From assembly GCA_031285115.1 (NCBI GenBank), contig JAITWU010000192.1, positions 1 to 14,587 on the forward strand: 14,587 nt of DNA, written 5' to 3'. The position numbers and the translations under genes are program-made. The notes beneath the pieces were generated by a model. It was given only the letters and a program-made list of their open reading frames with translations. It searched no databases and had not been told where the DNA came from. This stretch comes from Azonexus sp. Its GTDB lineage: Bacteria > Pseudomonadota > Gammaproteobacteria > Burkholderiales > Rhodocyclaceae. Within the stretch, counting starts at the first letter, position 1; the number at the start of each line of letters is the position of its first letter. Shown one piece after another: positions 1 to 14,353 of this stretch.

Positions 1-2
1 TT

Positions 3-137
3 GCCTTTGATGTGTTGCTCGAAACCGGCATTCTCATCTCACCGTTGCCGGTCTGGATCGAGGAATGGGAGCACCCGGAGAACTACTCGAATCCCGCCTT
101 GCTGCGCAACATTGACAGGGAAGGGGTTCGACTGTGA
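3..137 (+). CDS. MNT-type nucleotidyltransferase, C-terminal fragment (cut by window edge)
   Basis: The open frame that enters the window ends at the TGA at 135-137 and gives 44 residues, including ISPLPVWIEEWEHPENYSN and the end DREGVRL. I recognise this as the C-terminal tail of small nucleotidyltransferase-domain (MNT) proteins that pair with HEPN proteins. The catalytic GSxxxG...DxD part would lie upstream of the window and is not seen. In characterised MNT-HEPN pairs the MNT protein is the antitoxin and AMPylates or otherwise neutralises the HEPN ribonuclease; that role is inferred here from the neighbour. Its stop overlaps the next gene's start in a GTGA arrangement, so the two are probably translationally coupled. 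The family call is fairly sure; activity cannot be judged from the tail. Confidence 0.75.
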   Translation, partial: AFDVLLETGILISPLPVWIEEWEHPENYSNPALLRNIDREGVRL

Positions 138-568
138 CCGATCAACGATTGAGACCAGAAACATTGATGGCGAAGGCTGACACGGCGTGTTCATCAGCCC
201 GCACCCTGCTCAACCTTGGTGACGTAGATGGTGCTTCCAACCGGGCTTACTACGCCATGTTTGATGCCGCCCGTGCCGCCCTGCTCGCATCGGGCGCTCC
301 GGTCGAGCCTGATATTGGCCGCACACATAGCGGCTTGATCGGCGCCTTCGGCAATTTTATGGTCAAGAACGGTCTGGTAACGAAAGACATGGGGCGTCTT
401 CTGAACCGGGCGCATGAGATTCGACAGATTGCCGACTACAAGGGTGATTCCGTTGAGCTTTCCGACGCAAAAGAAATGGTCGAACAGGCTGAGACCTTCG
501 TTGCCGCCATGCGGGCCGAGTTCATACCGGAAGAGTCTGACGACAACGACTGCGGATTGACCTTATGA
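134..568 (+). CDS. HEPN domain protein (putative toxin partner of MNT nucleotidyltransferase)
   Basis: This 144-residue helical protein has the usual HEPN layout: ASNRAYYAMFDAARAALL at about 34-51, RTHSGLIGAFGNFMV at about 63-77, and RAHEIRQIADYKG at about 92-104. The 'RAYYAMF...AARALL' and 'R..ADY' signatures are typical of HEPN proteins encoded next to MNT nucleotidyltransferases. An R-x5-H pattern (R88 to H94) could be the HEPN catalytic motif, but I cannot verify the alignment. The GTG start at 134 is chosen because it overlaps the upstream TGA by 4 nt and follows a GAAGGGG Shine-Dalgarno about 8 nt away. Family knowledge suggests an RNase toxin controlled by the MNT partner, though some such pairs have no proven toxicity. 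It is followed without a clear boundary by a tiny ORF and a transposase, so it may be insertion-sequence cargo. Confidence 0.8.
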   Translation: MTDQRLRPETLMAKADTACSSARTLLNLGDVDGASNRAYYAMFDAARAALLASGAPVEPDIGRTHSGLIGAFGNFMVKNGLVTKDMGRLLNRAHEIRQIADYKGDSVELSDAKEMVEQAETFVAAMRAEFIPEESDDNDCGLTL

Positions 569-654
569 CATATCGCATCACAAAGATCGGTAAGGTTTTG
601 TGCGCCTTGGCCGGTTGGTCGATGCTATGCCTTACCAACATGGTGAAGCATTGA
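565..654 (+). CDS. Possible 29-residue ORF between HEPN gene and transposase
   Basis: The frame ATG(565)...TGA(654) starts in an ATGA overlap with the HEPN stop and ends 3 nt before the transposase ATG, so it fills the gap almost exactly. The peptide begins MTYRITKIGK, has a short hydrophobic stretch (VLCALAGWSMLCL) and ends NMVKH. I do not recognise it. It could be a small membrane-associated peptide, a leader coupling translation of the HEPN gene to the transposase, or a chance frame. An imperfect inverted repeat (GGTAAGG at 589-595, CCTTACC at 630-636) lies inside. The overlap geometry is the only support. Confidence 0.3.
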   Translation: MTYRITKIGKVLCALAGWSMLCLTNMVKH

Positions 655-657
655 TCC

Positions 658-2079
658 ATGACCGTGAACATCCTGAACCTCCCCGACTTCAATGTGCAGA
701 GAGTTGAGGAAACCGATCGTGACTACCACGTCTACGCCGAGGTCTCTGCTCCTTCTCGCGTCTGCTCAACCTGTGGCGCTGACCGCCTGATTGGCCACGG
801 TCGAAATGAGCAGGTCATCCGAGACCTGCCGACTCACGGCAAGCGCCTTGCGATCTACGTGGATACCCGCCGCTGGCGGTGCCAATCCTGCGGCAAGACG
901 TTCATGGAAGCACTGCCAACCATCAATGCCAAGCGTGAAATGACCGACCGCCTGGTAAAGTGGATCGGCCAACAAAGCTTGAAGCGAACCTTCGCCAGCA
1001 TCGCCGACGACACTGGTCTGGACGAGAAGACCATTCGCAACATCTTCCGCGACTACATCAACGACTTGGAAGCGGAGTTCCGGTTCGAGACGCCGAAATG
1101 GATGGGCATCGACGAAATCCACCTCATCAAGCCGCGCTGTGTCATCAGCAACATTCGTAACAACACTATCATCGACATGCTCCCGAATCGGGACAAGAAG
1201 ACAGTGGTGAACTATCTCTACAACCTGCAAGGAAAGTCGGATGTGCAGTACGTGGCGATGGACATGTGGTCGCCGTACCGCGATGCTGTCATGACAGTGT
1301 TGCCGGATGCCCGCATCATCATCGACAAGTTCCATGTCGTTCGCATGGCGAATGATGCCGTGGAGAAAGTCAGAAAGAGCCTGCGTGAGCAACTGACGCC
1401 CAAGCAGCGCCGGGGCCTGATGCACGACAAGTTCGTGCTCTTGAAGCGTGAGCGCGACCTGAACGAAAAGGAAGCATTGCTTCTGGACGGCTGGATGAAG
1501 AATTATCCCGATCTGGGAACTGCGTACAGGCTCAAGGAGGGCTTTTACACCATCTATGAAGGAGCGGACAGTCCTGAAGCAGCCATTGCGGCCTACGATG
1601 CCTGGAACAAGGCCGTGGTACCCGAGGTTCGGGGCGCCTTCGGTGATTTGATCCGAGCCTTCACAAACTGGCAACCTTTTATCCTCAATTACTTCGAGCA
1701 CCCAGTGACGAATGCCTACACTGAGTCGCTGAACAACCTGATTCGGGTGATGAACCGGTTGGGACGTGGTTATTCATTTGAGGCGCTGCGAGCCAAGATT
1801 CTGTTCTCCGAAGGTGTGCATAAACACAAGCTCAGTCGCCCAAAATTCGAGCGTAGGCGCGAGCCTGATCTGGCGATGGCAAGGGCAGTGAAGGGCTACG
1901 GTGTCCCGGAGGATGCAATGGATTACGGCCTACCACCGGAGTATTTCGGAAAGGTGGTTCCGATGCCAGAAAATAGCGCGGCGAGAGCCGAACCCCCACA
2001 CAAACAGCCAAGACCACTGAAGAACTACGGGGCCGACATAAATACACTGATTGAGCTAATTGAGTCTGGGCAGTTGTGA
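658..2079 (+). CDS. tnpA: ISL3-family transposase
   Basis: This 473-residue DDE transposase is the right size for the ISL3 family. The N-terminus has a zinc-ribbon-like module with CSTC at about 37-40 and CQSC at about 75-78. A helix-turn-helix region follows at about 95-140 (FASIADDTGLDEKTIRNIF). The DDE core shows WMGIDEIHL with D152, AMDMWSPYRDAV, IIIDKFHVV with D223, and TESLNNLIRVMNRLGRGYSFE with E356 as the likely catalytic glutamate. The C-terminal NYGADINTLIELIESG tail is seen in many proteobacterial ISL3 transposases. The ATG at 658 gives the usual start (N-I-L-N-L-P then VEETDRDYH); a weak GGTGAAG lies upstream. No frameshift or internal stop is present, so the enzyme appears intact. 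It is convergent with rpoC. Confidence 0.95.
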   Translation: MTVNILNLPDFNVQRVEETDRDYHVYAEVSAPSRVCSTCGADRLIGHGRNEQVIRDLPTHGKRLAIYVDTRRWRCQSCGKTFMEALPTINAKREMTDRLVKWIGQQSLKRTFASIADDTGLDEKTIRNIFRDYINDLEAEFRFETPKWMGIDEIHLIKPRCVISNIRNNTIIDMLPNRDKKTVVNYLYNLQGKSDVQYVAMDMWSPYRDAVMTVLPDARIIIDKFHVVRMANDAVEKVRKSLREQLTPKQRRGLMHDKFVLLKRERDLNEKEALLLDGWMKNYPDLGTAYRLKEGFYTIYEGADSPEAAIAAYDAWNKAVVPEVRGAFGDLIRAFTNWQPFILNYFEHPVTNAYTESLNNLIRVMNRLGRGYSFEALRAKILFSEGVHKHKLSRPKFERRREPDLAMARAVKGYGVPEDAMDYGLPPEYFGKVVPMPENSAARAEPPHKQPRPLKNYGADINTLIELIESGQL

Positions 2080-2088
2080 GTTTTCAAA

Positions 2089-2109
2089 CACACTCAAATC
2101 CGGATACCC
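2089..2109 (-). repeat. Right terminal inverted repeat of the ISL3 element
   Basis: Read inward from 2109 on the minus strand, the end is GGGTATCCGGATTTGAGTGT, 30 bp beyond the transposase stop. The GGGTATCC start looks like an ISL3 terminus, and the sequence switches at 2110 into the rpoC terminator. The partner repeat is not in the window, so the repeat's exact inner limit is unknown. Confidence 0.65.
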
Positions 2110-2117
2110 AAAAAAAA
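2110..2117. repeat. Candidate 8-bp target-site duplication (A8)
   Basis: Eight A residues lie immediately outside the GGGTATCC tip. ISL3 elements usually make 8-bp target duplications and favour A+T-rich sites. On the minus strand these bases are the T tract of the rpoC terminator. The second copy would be outside the window, so this is a prediction. Confidence 0.4.
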
Positions 2118-2142
2118 CGTCCAACCTGGGTTGGACGTTTTT
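2110..2142 (-). terminator. rpoC intrinsic terminator, probably bidirectional
   Basis: ACGTCCAAC (2117-2125) pairs with GTTGGACGT (2130-2138) around a CTGG loop, and four more A-T pairs extend the stem to 2113/2142. On the minus strand the hairpin is followed by eight T residues and starts about 20 nt after the rpoC stop. On the plus strand it is followed by five T residues, so it can also stop transcription leaving the transposase. It therefore insulates the two convergent units. Confidence 0.9.
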
Positions 2143-2163
2143 CGTTCAATCGCCTGAACCGGC

Positions 2164-6354
<4,191 letters not shown>

Positions 6355-6375
6355 GGTTTAACTCCCAGCCCTGAA

Positions 6376-10659
<4,284 letters not shown>

Positions 10660-10747
10660 GGTAACTCCGTGAGGGTCAAGTCAAACTGGATGGAAACTGG
10701 TGAAACGGGAAATCGGGAGCCAGTAAAGGGAGCAAATAAAGGAAACA

Positions 10748-10807
10748 GGCAAGCGCAAACACGCTTCCTTCCCCGGCGGAAAGGAAAAAGCTGCGTTTGC
10801 GTTTGCC
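10748..10807 (-). promoter_or_regulatory. Long bulged hairpin in rplL-rpoB spacer, possible RNase III site
   Basis: On the minus-strand RNA, GGCAAACGCAAACGC pairs with GCGTGTTTGCGCTTGCC with one mismatch and one G-U pair. The stem continues past small bulges as GCTT..CCTT..CC against GGGGAAGGAAGC, giving about 24 pairs in 60 nt. In E. coli the rplL-rpoB spacer holds an attenuator followed by an RNase III-cleaved hairpin. The order here is the same, so a processing role is inferred. No enzyme specificity can be read from the sequence alone. Confidence 0.6.
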
Positions 10808-10862
10808 GGTTGGCGGTTTTCAAGTTGCTCGGTTTTCGTGTCGGTGAAACCTGTTGCAAAAA

Positions 10863-10893
10863 CACAAAAAGGCTGGCGGACGAGCCGCCAGCC
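10863..10893 (-). terminator. rplL-rpoB terminator/attenuator
   Basis: GGCTGGCGG (10871-10879) and CCGCCAGCC (10885-10893) form a perfect 9-bp, G+C-rich stem with a 5-nt loop. On the minus strand it is followed by TTTTTGTGTTTTT. It begins 16 nt after the rplL stop. As rpoB has no other obvious strong promoter in the spacer, partial read-through is the likely route to rpoBC expression, as in the E. coli attenuator. Confidence 0.88.
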
Positions 10894-10909
10894 TGCCTGC
10901 GCCAGTCGA

Positions 10910-11284
10910 TTACTTGACTTCGACCTTGGCGCCAGCGTCTTCCAGTTGCTTCTTGAGCGCCTCGGCGTCGGCCTTGTTGATGCCTTCCTTGACCGGTTTC
11001 GGCGCGCCATCGACCAGGTCTTTGGCTTCCTTGAGGCCGAGGCCCGTCACGGCGCGGACGACCTTGATCACTTCGACCTTCTTGTCGCCCGTGGCGGCCA
11101 GGATGACGGTGAACTCGGTCTGCTCTTCGGCAGCGGCGGCAGCGCCACCGCCCGCCGGACCAGCGACGGCGACGGCAGCGGCGGAAACGCCGAATTTTTC
11201 TTCAAACGCCTTGACGAGATCGTTCAAGTCCATCACGGTCATGGAGCCGACGGCTTCCAGGATGTCTTCTTTGCTAATAGCCAT
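10910..11284 (-). CDS. rplL: 50S ribosomal protein L7/L12 (bL12)
   Basis: The 124-residue protein begins [33 protein letters not shown], the dimerisation domain (about 1-32). An Ala/Gly-rich hinge follows at about 35-52 ([16 protein letters not shown]). The C-terminal domain (about 53-124) binds translation factors and has [30 protein letters not shown]. It forms the multicopy stalk on L10 that recruits and stimulates translational GTPases. I start at the ATG at 11284 because this matches the family N-terminus. A TTG two codons upstream (11290) is also open but sits only 4 nt from the AGGAG. The gene lies 39 nt after rplJ and is co-transcribed with it. Confidence 0.98.
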   Translation of the reverse strand: MAISKEDILEAVGSMTVMDLNDLVKAFEEKFGVSAAAVAVAGPAGGGAAAAAEEQTEFTVILAATGDKKVEVIKVVRAVTGLGLKEAKDLVDGAPKPVKEGINKADAEALKKQLEDAGAKVEVK

Positions 11285-11323
11285 TTTCAAAAAACTCCTA
11301 AATCAGTTTGTTAGAACAGAGGA

Positions 11324-11821
11324 TCAAGCGGCAGCGCCTTCGCGCTGCGCGGCCAGCGCGCCAAGAGCGCGGGCAAAGCCGGAGACCGGGGCCTGCATGA
11401 CGAACAGCAGCTTGGACAGCAACTCTTCGCGGCTGGGGATGGAGGCCAGCGCCTGCACACCCGCTTTGTCGAGCACCTTGCCGCCGTAGGAACCGGCTTT
11501 CAAGACCAACTTGTCATTGCCTTTGGCGAAGTCGTGGAGCACTTTCGCCGCTGCCACCGGGTCGGCGGAGACGCTGTAAATCAGCGGCCCGACCATATGG
11601 TCGGCAAGCCCCGCGAACGGCGTGCCATCCACGGCCCGGCGCACCAGCGTGTTTTTCAGCACGCGCAGATAAACGCCCGACTCGCGCGCCTTTTTCCGCA
11701 GCACGGTAATGTCACCCGCTTCAATGCCACGGTATTCGGCAATCGCAATCGTCTGGGCGCCAGCGACCTTCGCCGACACCTCAGCCACGACGGCTTTCTT
11801 TTCATTCAGATTGAGACCCAC
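11324..11821 (-). CDS. rplJ: 50S ribosomal protein L10 (uL10), GTG start
   Basis: This 165-residue protein is L10, which anchors L12 dimers to 23S rRNA. It starts [32 protein letters not shown], the usual betaproteobacterial N-terminus, and has the same length as E. coli L10. The C-terminal helix (about 135-160; [26 protein letters not shown]) is the L12-binding part. The start is GTG at 11821, set by a strong AAGGAGG 8 nt upstream; no ATG fits. Translation is probably repressed by the L10-L12 complex through the leader just upstream. Confidence 0.98.
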   Translation of the reverse strand: MGLNLNEKKAVVAEVSAKVAGAQTIAIAEYRGIEAGDITVLRKKARESGVYLRVLKNTLVRRAVDGTPFAGLADHMVGPLIYSVSADPVAAAKVLHDFAKGNDKLVLKAGSYGGKVLDKAGVQALASIPSREELLSKLLFVMQAPVSGFARALGALAAQREGAAA

Positions 11822-11849
11822 GGGTCTTTCCTCCTTTCAAGTCATAACA

Positions 11850-12015
11850 CAGCGGGGGAAATCCCCGCCGCACCTACGGCGACCTGAACCAGAAGTTGCG
11901 CCGTTCATTGAGAGTCCGGCAAAAAATCCTGTTCGGGGACACCGTCTACGCGGGTGGCAGTTTATGCAACAACTCCCATTAAGCTCCGAAGAGCGCCTGC
12001 GGTCTTTGACGATCC
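11850..12015 (-). promoter_or_regulatory. L10 autoregulatory mRNA leader
   Basis: The 239-nt spacer between rplA and rplJ contains, on the minus strand, CGTCAAAGACCGCAGGCGCT, then AGCTTAAT, then CGTAGACGGTG, and further on a T6 run (GGATTTTTTGCC). The order and sequences match the L10-binding leader of E. coli (CGUCAAAGACCGUAGGCG...AGCUUAAU...GCGUAGACGGUG), which folds into a kink-turn-containing structure recognised by L10-L12 to block rplJ translation. Between AGCTTAAT and CGTAGACGG an extra stretch (GGGAGTTGTTGCAT and onward) enlarges one arm. A second hairpin (GCGGGG/CCCCGC, 11852-11868) sits about 20 nt before the rplJ Shine-Dalgarno and could help present or mask it. The limits given are approximate. 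Confidence 0.85.
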
Positions 12016-12060
12016 GCCGCCGTCCGCAACAGCGAACGGCAACGGCCCAAAGTTCTGTTA

Positions 12061-12756
12061 TCAGCCAAGCAAGGTCGCCTGATCGACGCGCACCCCCGGC
12101 CCCATCGTGGCGGCAACGGCGACTTTACGCAGATACTGGCCCTTCGACGCCGCCGGTTTGGCTTTGTTGAGCGCGTCAATCAAGGCTTTCAGGTTCTGTT
12201 CCAGGCTCTCGACGGCAAAGGAAGCGCGACCGATGGTGGCATGGACGATGCCCGCCTTGTCGGTACGGTACTGAACCTGACCGGCCTTGGCGTTCTTGAC
12301 GGCGGTGGTCACATCCATGGTCACGGTGCCGACCTTCGGGTTCGGCATCAGGCCGCGCGGGCCGAGAATCTGGCCGAGCTGGCCGACAACCTTCATGGCG
12401 TCCGGCGTGGCGATGACGACATCGAAATCGAGCTTGCCGCCCTTGACCTCAGCCGCCAAATCGTCGAAACCGACGATTTCGGCGCCAGCGGCCTTAGCCG
12501 CTTCGGCTTTTTCGCCCTGGGCGAAAACGGCGACGCGCACCGACTTGCCCGTACCCGCAGGCAGCACGACGGAACCGCGGACGACCTGATCGGATTTGCG
12601 CGCATCCACCCCGAGATTGACGGCGACGTCAATCGACTCGTCAAATTTGGCGGTGGCGGTTTCCTTGGCCAGCGCCAAGGCTTCCTGCACCGGATAGAGT
12701 TTCAGGGCAACGATCTTGCCTTGCGCGGCTTTTTGTTTCTTGGTGAGCTTCGCCAT
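12061..12756 (-). CDS. rplA: 50S ribosomal protein L1 (uL1)
   Basis: The 231-residue protein matches L1 in length and sequence: an N-terminal [12 protein letters not shown], the domain [29 protein letters not shown], the domain II GRLMPNPK-type motif seen as [16 protein letters not shown] at about 125-140, and a C-terminal [18 protein letters not shown]. It binds 23S rRNA at the mobile E-site stalk and, in E. coli, represses its own rplKA mRNA. The ATG abuts the rplK TAA with no spacer, and its GGAGG lies inside rplK, so translation is coupled. Confidence 0.98.
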   Translation of the reverse strand: MAKLTKKQKAAQGKIVALKLYPVQEALALAKETATAKFDESIDVAVNLGVDARKSDQVVRGSVVLPAGTGKSVRVAVFAQGEKAEAAKAAGAEIVGFDDLAAEVKGGKLDFDVVIATPDAMKVVGQLGQILGPRGLMPNPKVGTVTMDVTTAVKNAKAGQVQYRTDKAGIVHATIGRASFAVESLEQNLKALIDALNKAKPAASKGQYLRKVAVAATMGPGVRVDQATLLG

Positions 12757-13188
12757 TTACAGACCCTCCACCGTAATGCCCATCGAACGGGCGGAACCGG
12801 CGATGGTGCGCACCGCGCCTTCGAGGTCGGCAGCCGTCAGATCGGGCTGCTTGGCCTTGGCGATGTCTTCAGCCTGGGCGCGGGTGATTTTGCCGACCTT
12901 GTCGGTATGCGGCTTGGCCGAACCGGATTTGATGCCCGCCGCCTTCTTGATGAGAATGGTCGCCGGCGGCGTCTTCATCACAAAAGTGAAAGACTTGTCG
13001 GCAAAGGCGGTGATGACGACGGGAATCGGCAAGCCCGGCTCCATGCCCTGTGTCTGGGCATTGAACGCCTTGCAGAATTCCATGATGTTGAGACCGCGCT
13101 GACCCAGCGCCGGGCCGATCGGCGGCGACGGATTTGCTTTGCCCGCAGGCACTTGCAGCTTGATGTAGCCAATAATTTTCTTGGCCAT
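12757..13188 (-). CDS. rplK: 50S ribosomal protein L11 (uL11)
   Basis: The 143-residue protein is L11, which binds the GTPase-centre rRNA and, with (p)ppGpp synthetase, senses stalled ribosomes. The N-terminal domain shows [25 protein letters not shown], the proline-rich thiostrepton/factor region. The C-terminal rRNA-binding domain contains [21 protein letters not shown] and [13 protein letters not shown]. The ATG follows AGGAG by 5 nt. It heads an rplKA unit 120 nt after nusG. L1 control of this unit is expected, but I could not pick out its binding site with confidence in the spacer. Confidence 0.98.
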   Translation of the reverse strand: MAKKIIGYIKLQVPAGKANPSPPIGPALGQRGLNIMEFCKAFNAQTQGMEPGLPIPVVITAFADKSFTFVMKTPPATILIKKAAGIKSGSAKPHTDKVGKITRAQAEDIAKAKQPDLTAADLEGAVRTIAGSARSMGITVEGL

Positions 13189-13308
13189 GCTAACTCCTCG
13201 ATGATGAGTGATAACGCGCTTTCACAGGGTCACCCTGTTACTGACGCTCCTCTTGCCGAAACACCGGGCCTTCGGCTGGCCGCTCTTGCAACAACTTTCC
13301 TGCCGGGG

Positions 13309-13842
13309 TCAGGCTTTTTCGACCTGACCAAACTCCAGTTCGACGGGCGTCGCGCGGCCAAAAATGGTCACCGAGACGCGCAGACGGTTCTTTTCGTAAT
13401 TGACATCCTCGACCGAGCCGTTGAAATCGGTAAATGGGCCTTCCTTGATCCGCACCATTTCGCCCGCCTCGAACAGCACCTTGGGCCGGGGTTTCTCGAC
13501 GCCTTCCTGCATCTGCTGCATGATTTTTTCGACTTCCTTTTCGGAAATCGGCGTCGGTTTGGTCGCAGTGCCGCCGACGAAACCCGTGACTTTCGGCGTG
13601 TTTTTGACCAGATGCCAGGAATCGTCGTCCATTTCCATTTCCACCAGCACATAGCCGGGGAAGAACTTGCGCTCGGAAATGGATTTCTGGCCGCCCTTCA
13701 TTTCGACGACTTCTTCGACCGGCACCAGAATGCGGCCAAATTTATCCTGCATGTCGAGGCGATTGATGCGTTCCTGAATAGCGCGCATCACGCTTTTCTC
13801 AAAGCCGGAGTAGGCATGGACGACGTACCAGCGTTTACTCAT
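13309..13842 (-). CDS. nusG: Transcription termination/antitermination factor NusG
   Basis: The 177-residue protein has an NGN domain (about 3-115) with [14 protein letters not shown] and [36 protein letters not shown] domain follows (about 125-177) with [37 protein letters not shown]. NusG binds the RNA polymerase clamp, raises elongation processivity, and links polymerase to Rho or to ribosomal S10. The length is close to E. coli NusG (181). Its ATG overlaps the secE stop by 4 nt (ATGA), with only a weak GGAAA upstream, so it probably depends on coupled translation from secE. Confidence 0.98.
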   Translation of the reverse strand: MSKRWYVVHAYSGFEKSVMRAIQERINRLDMQDKFGRILVPVEEVVEMKGGQKSISERKFFPGYVLVEMEMDDDSWHLVKNTPKVTGFVGGTATKPTPISEKEVEKIMQQMQEGVEKPRPKVLFEAGEMVRIKEGPFTDFNGSVEDVNYEKNRLRVSVTIFGRATPVELEFGQVEKA

Positions 13843-14192
13843 GATTTTTTCCAGCCCAGGACGAGGTCATACAACACCCATTCGAGGCTCTTGTCAGTCA
13901 GGTACAGGAACAGGGCCATGACGACGACAAAAGCGAAAACCGCCCCGGTCATCTGCATGGTTTCCTTGCGCGTCGGCCAGACGACCTTTTTGGCCTCGAC
14001 CACCGCCTCATTGGCAAAAATGAAAAAACGCTGACCGGGTTCGGTCTGCCAGGCGACGGCGGCGGCCACGATGGCGCCGCCAAGAACCGCGAGGACGCGC
14101 AAAATCATCGCCTCCCCGGCGAGCAGGTAAAAGCCAGCCACGCCAGCCGCCAGAATGAGCAGCGCCAGCGCAAACTTGATCTTGTCAGCCAT
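13839..14192 (-). CDS. secE: Preprotein translocase subunit SecE
   Basis: The 117-residue inner-membrane protein has three predicted membrane segments, at about 5-25, 29-48 and 80-98. This is the three-span form of gamma/betaproteobacteria. The conserved amphipathic region and hinge [20 protein letters not shown] (about 62-81) identifies SecE; it clamps SecY in the SecYEG channel. The ATG at 14192 follows an AAAGG by about 3 nt. It lies 24 nt after the tRNA-Trp gene and overlaps nusG, forming the usual secE-nusG pair. Confidence 0.97.
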   Translation of the reverse strand: MADKIKFALALLILAAGVAGFYLLAGEAMILRVLAVLGGAIVAAAVAWQTEPGQRFFIFANEAVVEAKKVVWPTRKETMQMTGAVFAFVVVMALFLYLTDKSLEWVLYDLVLGWKKS

Positions 14193-14215
14193 GACCTTTC
14201 ACGATCTTTGAAGAG

Positions 14216-14291
14216 TGGCAGGGGCGGAGAGAATCGAACTCCCGACCTACGGTTTTGGAAACCGTTGCTCTACCAATTGAGCTACGCCCCT
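14216..14291 (-). tRNA. trpT: tRNA-Trp (anticodon CCA)
   Basis: On the minus strand AGGGGCG...CGCCCCTGCCA forms the acceptor stem with an encoded CCA end. The D arm reads GTAGCTCAATTGGTAGAGC, the anticodon stem-loop ACGGTTTCCAAAACCGT carries CCA, and the T arm has GGGAGTTCGATTCTCTC. It is 76 nt and nearly identical to E. coli tRNA-Trp. Its position between tuf and secE is the standard arrangement in this cluster. Confidence 0.97.
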
Positions 14292-14304
14292 GCGGGTAGA
14301 AACA

Positions 14305-14333
14305 CCAAGGCGCTCCGGTTGCCCGAAGCGCCT
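14305..14333 (-). terminator. Hairpin between tuf and tRNA-Trp, weak terminator or processing signal
   Basis: AGGCGCT (14308-14314) and AGCGCCT (14327-14333) pair, with the stem extended by a wobble and G-C pairs to about 10 bp around a GGCAAC-type loop. On the minus strand it is followed by TTGGTGTTT, a poor T tract. It begins about 20 nt after the tuf stop. It could partly end tuf transcription or guide 5' processing of the tRNA transcript; neither can be decided here. Confidence 0.5.
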
Positions 14334-14353
14334 GAAAGACATCTTGCCGCCGC

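Larger units (their letters stand above)
1..2109 (+). mobile_element. ISL3-family insertion element, right end at 2109, left end not seen
   Basis: The certain core is the transposase and right end (658-2109). The element's right tip reads GGGTATCCGG inward from 2109, which resembles the ends I associate with proteobacterial ISL3 elements of the ISPpu12 type (from memory, not searched). I find no convincing inverted copy between the HEPN stop and the transposase (569-657) or elsewhere in 1-657. Because the MNT, HEPN, small-ORF and transposase frames are packed with 4-nt overlaps and a 3-nt gap, I infer that the element extends left through the MNT-HEPN genes and beyond the window. ISL3 elements with passenger genes are known. 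The alternative is an eroded or very divergent left end around 589, which would leave MNT-HEPN outside the element. Confidence 0.55.

Noticed and set aside
585..610. Possible left inverted repeat of the element (CGGTAAGGTTTTGTGCG)
   Set aside because: It matches the right end GGGTATCCGGATTTGAGTGT only with several gaps, too weak to call an end. It is kept as the main alternative to the passenger-gene reading.
766..1701. 311-codon minus-strand ORF inside the transposase gene
   Set aside because: Antisense shadow of a clear ISL3 transposase with all three catalytic residues.
11285..11290. TTG start for rplL two codons upstream
   Set aside because: The family N-terminus is MAISK, and the AGGAG would be only 4 nt from the TTG; the ATG at 11284 fits better.
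13189..13308. L1-binding regulatory site or promoter before rplK
   Set aside because: L1 control is expected here, but I see only a short palindrome (CAGGGTCACCCTG, 13225-13237) and a small GGCC stem, with no convincing match to the known L1 site or to -35/-10 boxes.
12241..14034. 597-codon plus-strand ORF opposite rplA-rplK-nusG-secE
   Set aside because: It runs antisense across four conserved genes and their spacers. No domain is visible, and it is explained by codon bias on the other strand.
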